From NCBI GenBank assembly GCA_963727495.1, contig CAVSGQ010000006.1:682001-746000 (forward strand): DNA of 64,000 nt. Reading direction: 5' to 3'. This document shows positions 54,990-63,038 of the stretch, piece after piece. Under the pieces are notes generated by a model. The model saw only the letters and a program-made list of their open reading frames with translations, did not search any database and was not told the DNA's origin. The position numbers and the translations under genes are program-made. Positions within the stretch are counted from its first letter, which is position 1; every line of letters begins with the position of its first letter. Source of the DNA: Actinophytocola sp963727495. Its GTDB lineage: Bacteria; Actinomycetota; Actinomycetes; Mycobacteriales; Pseudonocardiaceae.

Positions 54990-56041
54990 TCAGATGATGT
55001 CCCAGGTCAACGGGGTGCCCTTGGGCGCCGCGACCCGGAAGCGGCGGCCGAGGACCGTCTTGATCTCCGCCGGCGGGCAGGCCGCCGGACGGGCGGATCG
55101 AGCGGACGTTCTCCCGGGTGACCTCGTCGCCCCGCGCCACGTCGGCCACCACGTACAGCGAGCGGCGCACGCGCAGCACCTCGCGTTCGCTGTCCCGGGG
55201 CCCGATCCGCGGCGCGCCCAGCGCCTGCCACGCCCGCTCGGTCTCCGTCACCAGCGCCGCCAGCTCCGCCGGCTCGAGCGAGAAGTCGCTGTCCACCCCG
55301 CCGTCGGCCCGGTCCAGGGTCACGTGCTTCTCGATCACGCACGCGCCCAGCGCCACCGCGGCGACCGGCACCCCGATGCCCAGCGTGTGGTCGGACAGGC
55401 CGACCACCACGTCGAACGCGTCCGCGATCACCGGGATGCCGCGCAGGTTGCTGTCCTGCGGCGGCGCCGGATACGACGCGGTGCAGCCCAGGACGATCAG
55501 CTGGTCGTTGCCGGCCGCCCGCGCGGTGGCCACCGCGGCGTGGATCTCCGCCACGGTCGCCATGCCGGTGGAGATCACCAGCGGCTTCCCGGTCCGCGCG
55601 CACAGCTCGATCAGCGGCAGGTCGACGATCTCCGCCGAGGCGATCTTGTACGGCGGGCACGTCAAGGGACTCCAGCAGCGACACCGCGGTGGGGTCGAAC
55701 GGGCTGGAGAACACCACCAGCCCCTGGTCGTGCGCCCGCTCGAAGATCGGCGCGTGCCACTCCCACGGCGTGTGGGCCTTCTCGTAGAGCCGGTAGAGGT
55801 TCTCCCCGCCCCACAGCGCGTGCTCGTCGGAGATGCGGAACGCCGGGGTGTCGACATCGATCGTGATGGTGTCCGCACGGTAGGTCTGCAGCTTGAGCGC
55901 CTGCGCCCCGGACGCGGCCACGGCGTCGACGATGGCCAGCGCCCGGTCCAGCGAGCCGTTGTGGTTGCCGGACATCTCGGCGATGACGAACGGCCGGTGC
56001 CCCGGACCGATCGTGTGCTTGCCGATCCTGACCTCACGCAT
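54990..56041 (-). pseudogene. pseI: PseI: pseudaminic acid synthase, with two apparent frameshifts
   Basis: The reading begins MREVRIGKHTIGPGHRPFVI (NeuB/PseI type) and continues VIAEMSGNHNGSLDRA, KLQTYRADTITID. At about 55650 one extra base changes LDVP-AYKIASAEIVDLP to a wrong frame. The rest of the TIM barrel reads on in the next frame (KPLVISTGMATVAEIHAAV, GCTASYPAPP, GLSDHTLGIGVPVAAVALGA, EKHVTLDRADGGVDSDFSL). A second extra base at about 55072 displaces the last 25 codons of the SAF domain (EIKTVLGRRFRVAAPKGTPL). With both bases removed the gene is complete. It condenses PEP with the Pse hexose. Real mutation or assembly error cannot be told apart here. Confidence 0.85.
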
Positions 56042-56083
56042 GGCGGTCACGGTAGTACGGCGCGGGAGTACGGCGCGGCAGGA

Positions 56084-56305
56084 CTACGACGCCCGCCAGT
56101 TCGCCTCGCCGTGGCGGTCGGCCAGCATGTCGCCGAAGATCAGCAGGCAGGCCAGGCAGCGCTCGCCGTCGTCGGTGCAGGTGATCTTGGTGTTGGGGAC
56201 GCTGTGCTCGCAGAGCGCCTCGCCGAAGTCGCGTCCGGCCTCTTCCGCGCCGAACGCGTGCACCCTGTCGTCGTAGCCCGACAGCCACCACTGGACGTCC
56301 ACCAT
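56084..56305 (-). CDS. Small conserved-looking hypothetical protein
   Basis: 73 residues, ATG with a GGGAGGT ribosome site: MVDVQWWLSGYDDRVHAFGA, with three Cys, including CLAC. Upstream is an AT-rich 130-bp stretch with a plausible TTGACC -35 box at about 56384, so it probably has its own promoter. Function unknown; a metal-binding Cys pair is possible. Confidence 0.6.
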   Translation of the reverse strand: MVDVQWWLSGYDDRVHAFGAEEAGRDFGEALCEHSVPNTKITCTDDGERCLACLLIFGDMLADRHGEANWRAS

Positions 56306-56453
56306 GGCCCCGACCTCCCGCAACCTGTGTATTTGTAGGGTGCAGCAGCGCAGGTGCCCCTGAAGTGTTGAGTAGTGGATTCTTTCGGTCAACAATTAAC
56401 AGTTGCGCGGTAAACTGTGAATAATGGTAACGGACAGTTGTATACAGCTGGGT
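56306..56453. promoter_or_regulatory. AT-rich promoter region
   Basis: Lowest-GC stretch of the right half of the window. On the minus strand, TTGACC followed about 16 bp later by CTACTC could be a promoter for the 73-residue gene. Several AACTGT/ACAGTT half-sites (about 56395-56450) may be regulator-binding sites. Confidence 0.35.
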
Positions 56454-56924
56454 TCAGTTACTCCGCGTGTGATCCTCGAGCTTGCGCAGCCGGTCCTCGT
56501 ACTGGGCGACCGCCGTCAGCCGGACCCGGATCTGGCTGTGCTCGCGCCGGATCTCGTCGATGAGCGAGCGTGACTCGTCGATCTGCGGCTGGTCCGCCGC
56601 CGGCACCGCGTCCAGCTTCTCGCGCAGCGACTCCAGCTGCGACTCCTGCGCGGCGATCTGCGGGATGATCCGTTCGAGCTCGCCGGCCGACCAGCGCTGC
56701 AGCCGCTCGAGCTCGCGGAACCGCCGCTCGAGCTCGCCCAGCCGGCGGGCGGCCTCGCGCCGGGCCCGCTCGTGCTCGGGGACGAGCGAGCGGAACTCCT
56801 CGACCGACCGGTACGCCTCGTCGAGCCGGTTGCCGGCGAGCGGGTTGTTGATCCGCCAGTCGATCACGCGCCCGATGCGGTCCGAGACCCGCTTGCGCAA
56901 CCCGGCGAGACGGCTGTCTGACAT
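56454..56924 (-). CDS. Coiled-coil protein
   Basis: 156 residues. After a short basic start (MSDSRLAGLRKRVSDRIGRV) nearly all of it is a predicted coiled coil, rich in Glu, Arg and Leu (SVEEFRSLVPEHERARREAA; LESLREKLDAVPAADQPQID). No membrane segment. It begins 23 bp after the end of the GT29-like gene and is in the same direction, so it may help that enzyme assemble at the wall glycan machinery. I do not recognise the family. Confidence 0.65.
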   Translation of the reverse strand: MSDSRLAGLRKRVSDRIGRVIDWRINNPLAGNRLDEAYRSVEEFRSLVPEHERARREAARRLGELERRFRELERLQRWSAGELERIIPQIAAQESQLESLREKLDAVPAADQPQIDESRSLIDEIRREHSQIRVRLTAVAQYEDRLRKLEDHTRSN

Positions 56925-56946
56925 GGTCAACTTCTCATCCTCGAAC

Positions 56947-57607
56947 TCAGCGGAGCAGGGTGGTTCGGCTGGTCTGCAGCCACGACTCGAGCAGTCGCGC
57001 CTCGGCGGCGATCCGGTGCTCCGGCCCGACGATGCAGGAGTCGCCCGCGGCGTGCATCCAGGATGTCTGGTTCGGGTCGTCCACGAAAGAGAACCCGGTG
57101 AGCAGCGAGCTCCGCGTCCGGATAGCTGGTGCGCGCGATCCAGGCGGCCATCGTGCCGGTGGTCGACCAGGTCGCCTGCTCGCCGGTCGGCAGGCCCAGC
57201 GCGTCGGACAGCGGCAGCGTCACCTCGCGGTTGGACACCGGCACGAACCCGAGGTCGGGCGGCCACCAGCCCGGGACGAGGTCGGGCTCCCAGTGCAGCC
57301 GGCCCGGCTCGACCATCAGGTACAGCCGCCGGCGGTAGTTCTCGAACACCCACCGCGTCGCGCGCAGCGCCCGGTTGAACACCACCACGTGGCACTTGCT
57401 GCCCACCGTGGGCGGCGCGCCCGGGTCGTCGAGCTTGAACCCGTTCACCCGAAGCACCAGGTCGGCGTCGTCGACCGCCTTGGCGCGCTCCTCGTCCGGC
57501 CCCAGCGGCTGGTTGCCGACCACCGCGACCCGGCGCGGCTGCGGGTGGTCGGCATAGACGTCCAGCAGCGAGCGCAGCACGCTGTGCCCGGCAGCGACGT
57601 CGACCAT
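56947..57607 (-). pseudogene. GT29/sialyltransferase-like glycosyltransferase with an apparent frameshift
   Basis: Reads VAVVGNQPLGPDEERAKAVD (first sialyl-motif-like block), LVLRVNGFKLDDPGAP, then WSTTGTMAAWIARTSYPDAEL in one frame. One extra base at about 57106 shifts the remainder: LLTGFSFVDDPNQTSWMHAAG and EHRIAAEARLLESWLQ, ending at 56947. Together they resemble bacterial relatives of family 29 sialyltransferases. Next to PseI, the best guess is transfer of CMP-pseudaminic acid to a glycan. With one base removed the gene is about 219 residues. Confidence 0.7.
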
Positions 57608-57717
57608 GAGCGCAGAAGCTACCAGTACGGTTTGTACCGATCGGGTGGAGTACCCAGGTCGGGACCGCATTCCGGCCCGTGCGGGGCGGCCGGGTGCCGC
57701 CGGTAGGCTCGACAGCC

Positions 57718-58644
57718 GTGCCAGCAACCGCCACGGCCGCGCAGGAGCAGGCCCGACCAGCACCGCGCCCGTCGTCCCGCAGCTGGGCGCGGGCGTGGGA
57801 GGACATCACCGAGGGCGTCAAGCAGCGCGAGCTGTGGGGCCACCTCGGATGGCAGGACATCAAGCAGCGCTACCGGCGATCGGTCATCGGCCCGCTGTGG
57901 ATCACGCTGTCGATGGCCATCACCGCGGCCGGACTCGGCCTGCTGTACTCCCAGCTGTTCGGCGTGCCGATCTCGTCGTACCTGCCCTACCTCACGGTCG
58001 GCTTCATCGTCTGGAACTTCATGCTCGGCTGCCTCACCGAGGGCACCGACACGTTCATCCGCAACGAGGGCCTGATCAAGCACCTGCCGGCGCCGCTGAC
58101 GGTGTACGCGCTGCGCACGGTGTGGCGGCTCACGCTGATGTTCGCGCACAACATGCTGGTCTACTTCGTGGTCGTCGCCGTCTTCTGGTCCACGCTGACC
58201 AGCCCCGGCTACACGATCACCGCGGGCGGCACCCCGCAGCCGGGGATCGGCTGGTCGATCCTGCTCGCGGTGCCGGCGTTCGCGCTGCTCGCGGTGAACG
58301 GCGGCTGGGTGGCGATCCTCTTCGGCATCATCAGCACCCGGTACCGGGACATCCCGCCGGTCATCCAGAGCCTCACCCAGCTGCTGTTCTTCATGACGCC
58401 GATCGTGTGGTCCACCGACCTGCTGACCGCCAAGCTCTCCGACGGCGACGGTCCCGGGTGGCGGATGCTGGTCGCCGAGCTCAACCCCCTGTACCACTAC
58501 GTCCAGATCCTGCGCGCTCCGCTCATCGGCAACGAGCAGAGCTGGCATCACTGGGTCGTGGTCGGTGCGTTTACCGTGGTGGGATGGGGCCTGGCCCTCC
58601 TGGCCATGCGCAACTACCGTGCCCGGATCTCCTACTGGGTCTGA
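57718..58644 (+). CDS. wzm: Galactan ABC exporter permease (Wzm-type)
   Basis: 308 residues from a GTG. Six membrane helices of the ABC2-type polysaccharide exporter family; conserved block WQDIKQRYRRSVIGPLWITLSM before helix 1, then IIKHLPAPL-like cytoplasmic loop (GLIKHLPAPLTVYALRT) and GIISTRYRDIPPVIQSLTQLLFF. Ortholog-like to mycobacterial Rv3783, exporting lipid-linked galactan across the membrane. In an operon with the ATPase. Confidence 0.92.
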   Translation: MPATATAAQEQARPAPRPSSRSWARAWEDITEGVKQRELWGHLGWQDIKQRYRRSVIGPLWITLSMAITAAGLGLLYSQLFGVPISSYLPYLTVGFIVWNFMLGCLTEGTDTFIRNEGLIKHLPAPLTVYALRTVWRLTLMFAHNMLVYFVVVAVFWSTLTSPGYTITAGGTPQPGIGWSILLAVPAFALLAVNGGWVAILFGIISTRYRDIPPVIQSLTQLLFFMTPIVWSTDLLTAKLSDGDGPGWRMLVAELNPLYHYVQILRAPLIGNEQSWHHWVVVGAFTVVGWGLALLAMRNYRARISYWV

Positions 58645-58661
58645 GTGAGGCGAGCAACGAC

Positions 58662-59480
58662 ATGGTGAGCATCGACGTCTGGAACGCCTCGGTCGACTTC
58701 CCGATCTTCGACGCGAAGTCCCGTTCGCTGAAGAAGGCGGTCCTCGGCAAGGTCGGCGGCAAGATCGGCACCGAGCAGAAGGTGCCGATCATCGAGGCAC
58801 TGCACGACATCTCCGTCTCCCTCAAGGAGGGCGACCGGGTCGGTCTGGTCGGGCACAACGGCGCGGGCAAGTCGACGCTGCTGCGGCTGCTCGCCGGCAT
58901 CTACGAGCCGACCCGGGGCTCCTCGCAGATCGTGGGCAAGGTCGCGCCGGTGTTCGACCTCGGCGTGGGCATGGACCCGGAGATCTCCGGCCTGGAGAAC
59001 ATCATGATCCGGGGCCTGTTCCTCGGCATGTCCCGCAAGCAGATGGAGAGGCGGGTCGACGACATCGCGGAGTTCACCGAGCTCGGCGACTACCTGCAGA
59101 TGCCGCTGCGCACCTACTCCACCGGCATGCGGGTGCGCCTGGCGCTGGGCGTGGTGACCTCGATCGACCCGGAGATCCTGCTGCTCGACGAGGGCATCGG
59201 CGCGGTCGACGCGAAGTTCCTGAACAAGGCCCGCGCCCGGCTGGTCGACCTGGTCGCGCGGTCGGGCATGCTGGTGTTCGCATCGCACCAGGACGACCTA
59301 TTGTTCGAGCTGTGTGACACGGCGATCTGGATGGACGAGGGTCAGATGAAGATGCAGGGCTCGCTGCGCGAGGTCCTCACCGCCTACAAGGGCAAGGACC
59401 CCTTCGAGCACATGAGCAAGGAGACCCTGGAGCGCCTCGGCCAGACGCCGGTGCTGAGCACCAAGAACGGCGAGGCCTGA
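58662..59480 (+). CDS. wzt: Galactan ABC exporter ATPase (Wzt-type)
   Basis: 272 residues. Walker A GLVGHNGAGKSTLLRLLAGI, signature RTYSTGMRVRLALGVVTSI, Walker B ILLLDEGIGAVD and H-loop FASHQDD. The N-terminal extension DFPIFDAKSRSLKKAVL is that of polysaccharide exporters; there is no C-terminal sugar-binding domain, so it is the short form, as in mycobacterial Rv3781. Starts 17 bp after wzm and overlaps the glycosyltransferase (TGATG). Confidence 0.94.
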   Translation: MVSIDVWNASVDFPIFDAKSRSLKKAVLGKVGGKIGTEQKVPIIEALHDISVSLKEGDRVGLVGHNGAGKSTLLRLLAGIYEPTRGSSQIVGKVAPVFDLGVGMDPEISGLENIMIRGLFLGMSRKQMERRVDDIAEFTELGDYLQMPLRTYSTGMRVRLALGVVTSIDPEILLLDEGIGAVDAKFLNKARARLVDLVARSGMLVFASHQDDLLFELCDTAIWMDEGQMKMQGSLREVLTAYKGKDPFEHMSKETLERLGQTPVLSTKNGEA

Positions 59481-60394
59481 TGAGTCCTTCGGAGCGGCCG
59501 CCCGCGTTGCCGGCCGACGCGGTGGTGGCCGTCGTGGTCACCCGGCACCGCCGCGAACTGCTCGCCGAGTCGCTCAAGATGATCGCCACGCAGACCCGGC
59601 CGCCGGACCACCTGGTGGTGGTCGACAACGGTCCGGACGAGCCCGCCGGCGACATCGTCGCCGAGTGCGGGCTGCCCGCGACCTACCTGCCGTCCCGGCG
59701 CAACCTGGGCGGCGCGGGCGGGTTCGCGCTCGGCATGCTGCACGCGCTGATGCTCGGCGCCGAGTGGGTCTGGTGCGCCGACGACGACGGCAGGCCCGCC
59801 GACGAGACCGTGCTCGACACCCTGCTCGCCGAGGCGGTGGCGCGCGACCTGGCGGAGATCTCGCCGATGGTGACGAACATCGAGACCCCCGGCCGGCTGG
59901 CGTTCCCGCTGCGCCGCGGGCTGAGCTGGAAGCGCAGCGCGGACGAGCTCGGGACCGACTTCCTGCCCGGCATCGCCTCGCTGTTCAACGGCGCGCTGTT
60001 CCGCGCGTCGACGCTGGACGTCATCGGCGTGCCGGACTACCGGCTGTTCTTCCGCGGCGACGAGGTCGAGATCCACCGGCGGCTGGTCCGTTCCGGGCTG
60101 CCGTTCGGCACCTGCCTCAAGGTGGCGTACCTGCACCCGGACGGCTCGGAGGAGTTCAAGCCGATGCTGGGCGGGCGGCTGCACGCGCAGGACCCGGAGA
60201 ACGAGACGAAGCGGTACTACACCTACCGCAACCGCGGCTACCTGCTGTCCCAGCCGGGCCTGCGCAAGATCGGGCTGCTGGAGATCGTCCGGTTCGGCCT
60301 CTACTTCATCGGCACCAAGCGCGACCCGAAGGCCTTCGTACAGTGGCTGCGGCTGTGCCGGCAGGGTCGCCGGGAGCGGTTCTTCCGGCTCTGA
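59480..60394 (+). CDS. glfT1: Galactofuranosyltransferase GlfT1-like
   Basis: 304 residues, GT2 fold. VVAVVVTRHRRELLAESL at the start, LPSRRNLGGAGGFALGMLHA, WVWCADDDGRPADETVLD (DDD metal motif) and LFFRGDEVEIHRRLVRSGL (acid near the catalytic base). This matches Rv3782, which adds the first galactofuranose residues to the rhamnosyl linker lipid of arabinogalactan. Genetic linkage to Wzm/Wzt supports it strongly. Confidence 0.92.
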   Translation: MSPSERPPALPADAVVAVVVTRHRRELLAESLKMIATQTRPPDHLVVVDNGPDEPAGDIVAECGLPATYLPSRRNLGGAGGFALGMLHALMLGAEWVWCADDDGRPADETVLDTLLAEAVARDLAEISPMVTNIETPGRLAFPLRRGLSWKRSADELGTDFLPGIASLFNGALFRASTLDVIGVPDYRLFFRGDEVEIHRRLVRSGLPFGTCLKVAYLHPDGSEEFKPMLGGRLHAQDPENETKRYYTYRNRGYLLSQPGLRKIGLLEIVRFGLYFIGTKRDPKAFVQWLRLCRQGRRERFFRL

Positions 60395-60434
60395 CCGGCC
60401 GCGCGGCCCGCCTTCCCGGGCGTAGAATGTCGTT

Positions 60435-61184
60435 GTGGCGCAAGGGAAACCGGTTCGCACCATCCGTTCCGTCGACGACGTGCTGCGGCTGCTGGACGGC
60501 ATGTTCGCGCCGGACGCCGACCGCTGGACCGGCTCCGGGTCGTCCTGGTGGGACGGTTTCTACGCCGACCGCGACCGGCCGGTGCCGTTCTTCGTGGACA
60601 AGCCCGACGAGAACCTCGTGTCCTATCTCGACCGCGGGCTGCTCACGCCCGGCCGCGCGCTGGACCTCGGCTGCGGGCCCGGCCGCAACGCGGTACACCT
60701 CGCCGCCGCGGGCTTCGCCGTCGACGCGGTGGACCTCTCCCCCACGGCCATCGCCTGGGCCCGGGAGCGCGCCGGCGGGGCCGGCATCCGCTTCCACTGC
60801 GGCGACGCGTTCACCGCGACCGGCCTGACCGGCCCCTACGACCTGGTCTACGACTCGGGCTGCTTCCACCACCTGCCGCCGCACCGCAGGGTCAGCTACC
60901 TCGCCCTGCTGGAGCGGTCGCTCGCGCCCGGCGGGCACCTCGCGCTCACCTGCTTCGCCGCCGGTGCGATGGGGTGCGAGCTCGCCGATGCCGACCTGTA
61001 CCGCAACGCCCACCTCGACGGCGGCCTCGCCTACACGCCGGAGTCGCTGCGCTGGATCTTCGCCGGCCTGACCGAGGTCGAGCTGCGTCGCATGCGCGAC
61101 GAGCCCGCGGACTCCGCCGCCTTCGGCGAGGCGTTCCTGTGGACGGCCCTGTTCCGCAAGGACCCCGCGTCCGCTCTGGGCTGA
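60435..61184 (+). CDS. SAM-dependent methyltransferase
   Basis: 249 residues from a GTG. Class I fold: LDLGCGPGRNAVHLAAAGFAV (SAM motif), then VDLSPTAIAWARE, YDLVYDSGCFHHLPPHRRV and LAPGGHLALTCF. The substrate is unknown; position right after glfT1 suggests but does not prove a wall-related role. A 40-bp gap separates it from glfT1. Confidence 0.9.
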   Translation: MAQGKPVRTIRSVDDVLRLLDGMFAPDADRWTGSGSSWWDGFYADRDRPVPFFVDKPDENLVSYLDRGLLTPGRALDLGCGPGRNAVHLAAAGFAVDAVDLSPTAIAWARERAGGAGIRFHCGDAFTATGLTGPYDLVYDSGCFHHLPPHRRVSYLALLERSLAPGGHLALTCFAAGAMGCELADADLYRNAHLDGGLAYTPESLRWIFAGLTEVELRRMRDEPADSAAFGEAFLWTALFRKDPASALG

Positions 61185-61240
61185 TCCGCCAGGGGCGAAC
61201 TTCGCTTGCCGGCCGCACCCCGCGGTGGTGGTCTCGGGTC

Positions 61241-61510
61241 ATGGCTGATCCCAAACGCGCACTCGTACTCCACCTGGCCGGCGGGGGCGAGCCCATCGTC
61301 TTCGCGCTGTCCGACGAGGGGGCGCGCGACCTCGACGCCCGGCTCGGCGAGCTGCTCGCCGGCGGCCGGGTCGACTCGCCCGAGCTCGCCGACGGGTCGT
61401 CGGTCGCGGTCAACTTCGCGCACGTCGTCACCGCGCACCTCGACGAGCTGCCGCCGCTGGCGCGCGTCTACGGCAGCGGGCAGCCAAAGCGGCACGGGTT
61501 CGCCACCTGA
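61241..61510 (+). CDS. Small hypothetical protein
   Basis: 89 residues: MADPKRALVLHLAGGGEPIV, then FALSDEGARDLDARLGELLA. It reads as an alpha/beta fold with a C-terminal basic end (SGQPKRHGFAT). Good codon bias and no recognisable domain. Function unknown. Confidence 0.7.
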   Translation: MADPKRALVLHLAGGGEPIVFALSDEGARDLDARLGELLAGGRVDSPELADGSSVAVNFAHVVTAHLDELPPLARVYGSGQPKRHGFAT

Positions 61511-61517
61511 GCATTAT

Positions 61518-61531
61518 CTGACTAAAGTCAG
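61518..61531. promoter_or_regulatory. MarR-type operator palindrome
   Basis: CTGACTAAAGTCAG, a perfect palindrome with 6-bp arms, 3 bp before the ATG of the MarR-GNAT gene and overlapping its start region. The position fits autorepression. Confidence 0.65.
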
Positions 61532-61534
61532 GGA

Positions 61535-62449
61535 ATGACCGCCGCGGACCAGATCAGGCAGGTGCGGCGCTTCAACCGGCTGGTCACCCAGCGGGTCGGC
61601 GCCCTGAACGACCACTTCCTCGCCCGCGACCGGCCGCTCGGCGAGGCCCGGCTGCTGTGGGAGATCGGCAACGGGGACGCAGACGTGCGGGAGCTGCGCG
61701 CCCGGCTCGACCTCGACTCCGGCTACCTCAGCCGGCTGCTGCGCTCGCTCGAGGCGGCCGGCCTGGTCACCGTCGCCACCAGCGACGCCGACCGGCGTGT
61801 CCGGGTCGCCACGCTCACCGGCGCGGGCCGGCGCGAGCGGGCGGTGCTCGACGAGCGCGCCGACCGGGCGGCGGTCTCCCTGCTCGACCCGCTCGACGGC
61901 GACCAGCGGCACCGCCTGGTCACGGCCATGCGGGAGGTCGACCGGCTGCTGACCGCGACGCTGGTCACGGTCGAGGTCACCGACCCCGACCACGAGCACG
62001 CCCGGTACTGCCGGGAGGCCTACTACGCCGAGATCGGCCGGCGCTTCGCGCAGGGGTTCGACCGCACCCGGACCATCCCCGCCGACGGCGACCAGCTGCG
62101 CCCGCCGGCCGGCCTGCTGCTCGTCGCCCACCTGCGCGGGGAGCCGATCGGCTGCGGCGCGGTGCGGTTCGTCCCCGGCGAGCCCGCGCACCTGCGGCGG
62201 ATGTGGGTGGCCGACGCGGCCCGCGGGCTCGGCATCGGCAGGCGGCTGCTCGCCGAGCTCGAGTCCCGCGCCGCCGCGCACGGCTGCGACGAGGTGCGGC
62301 TGGAGACGAACGCCGCGCTCACCGAGGCGATCGCGCTGTACCTGTCCGCCGGCTACGTGGAGGTCGAGCCGTTCAACGACGAGGTGCACGCCGACCACTG
62401 GTTCACGAAGCGGCTCGGAACACGACCGTCCGCAGCATCACGAAGTTGA
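61535..62449 (+). CDS. MarR-GNAT fusion regulator/acetyltransferase
   Basis: 304 residues. The MarR winged helix covers about 1-140 (LRARLDLDSGYLSRLLRSLEAAGL and DRRVRVATLTGAGR). A GNAT domain follows at about 150-300: LRRMWVADAARGLGIGRRLLAEL (acetyl-CoA loop) and ALYLSAGYVEVEPF. Such fusions combine DNA binding and acetyl transfer; the acetyl acceptor is unknown. Preceded by a palindromic operator. Its last 47 bp overlap the convergent gtrA-type gene. Confidence 0.92.
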   Translation: MTAADQIRQVRRFNRLVTQRVGALNDHFLARDRPLGEARLLWEIGNGDADVRELRARLDLDSGYLSRLLRSLEAAGLVTVATSDADRRVRVATLTGAGRRERAVLDERADRAAVSLLDPLDGDQRHRLVTAMREVDRLLTATLVTVEVTDPDHEHARYCREAYYAEIGRRFAQGFDRTRTIPADGDQLRPPAGLLLVAHLRGEPIGCGAVRFVPGEPAHLRRMWVADAARGLGIGRRLLAELESRAAAHGCDEVRLETNAALTEAIALYLSAGYVEVEPFNDEVHADHWFTKRLGTRPSAASRS

Positions 62450-62828
62450 TCGTCGTCGCGGTGCCCTGCGCGATCACCCACGCCAGCGGGATCTCCCAGC
62501 CGGACGCGGGCAGCAGCGCGAGCAGCAGCGCGTTCGTGCCGACGTTGACGAAGAACGTCACGGTGTACAGCAGCGCGAACCCGCCCACCTGCGCGGCGCC
62601 GCCGGTGCGGGCCGCGGCGAAGGTGAAGCGGCGGTTGAGGAAGTACGCGGTGGTGGTGCCGGCGACGAAGCTGCACGCCTTGGCCAGGTGCACCCACACG
62701 CCGAGGTGCAGCAGCAGCTGGTAGACGCCGAAGTCGACCAGCGCGCAGAACCCGCCGATCACCACGAACCGGGCCAGCTGGCTCGCCAGCCCGATCCTCG
62801 GCACGTCCGCCTCCGTCGCTGTGGACAC
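62403..62828 (-). CDS. GtrA-family flippase-like membrane protein
   Basis: 141 residues from a GTG, four membrane helices: FVVIGGFCALVDFGVYQLLL, then KACSFVAGTTTAYFLNRRFTF (GtrA signature), FALLYTVTFFVNVGTNALLL and a last helix. The mycobacterial counterpart Rv3789 lies beside dprE1 and is linked to decaprenyl-phosphoarabinose handling in arabinan synthesis. Divergent from dprE1 here. Confidence 0.92.
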   Translation of the reverse strand: MSTATEADVPRIGLASQLARFVVIGGFCALVDFGVYQLLLHLGVWVHLAKACSFVAGTTTAYFLNRRFTFAAARTGGAAQVGGFALLYTVTFFVNVGTNALLLALLPASGWEIPLAWVIAQGTATTINFVMLRTVVFRAAS

Positions 62829-63038
62829 GACGGCGAGTCTAGGAGCGTGCTGAGCAACCCCGCCGGATGCCCCCGGTGATCCAGGTTTCCGCCGGCAAGG
62901 CGGAGGGCGGGCCTCGTACCGGGTCGTACTCGGCTCGTCCGACAACGCCGCCGGCGGGAAGCTGGGCGCCGGGGGCGCCGGCATGGGTTGTTCAGTGCGC
63001 TCCTAGGGACCCTCCGGCGGCCCCGTACGCTCGGTGCG
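62829..63038. other. Divergent intergenic region between the GtrA gene and dprE1
   Basis: About 210 bp with no gene; it must carry both promoters. I could not pick a clear box. Confidence 0.4.
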
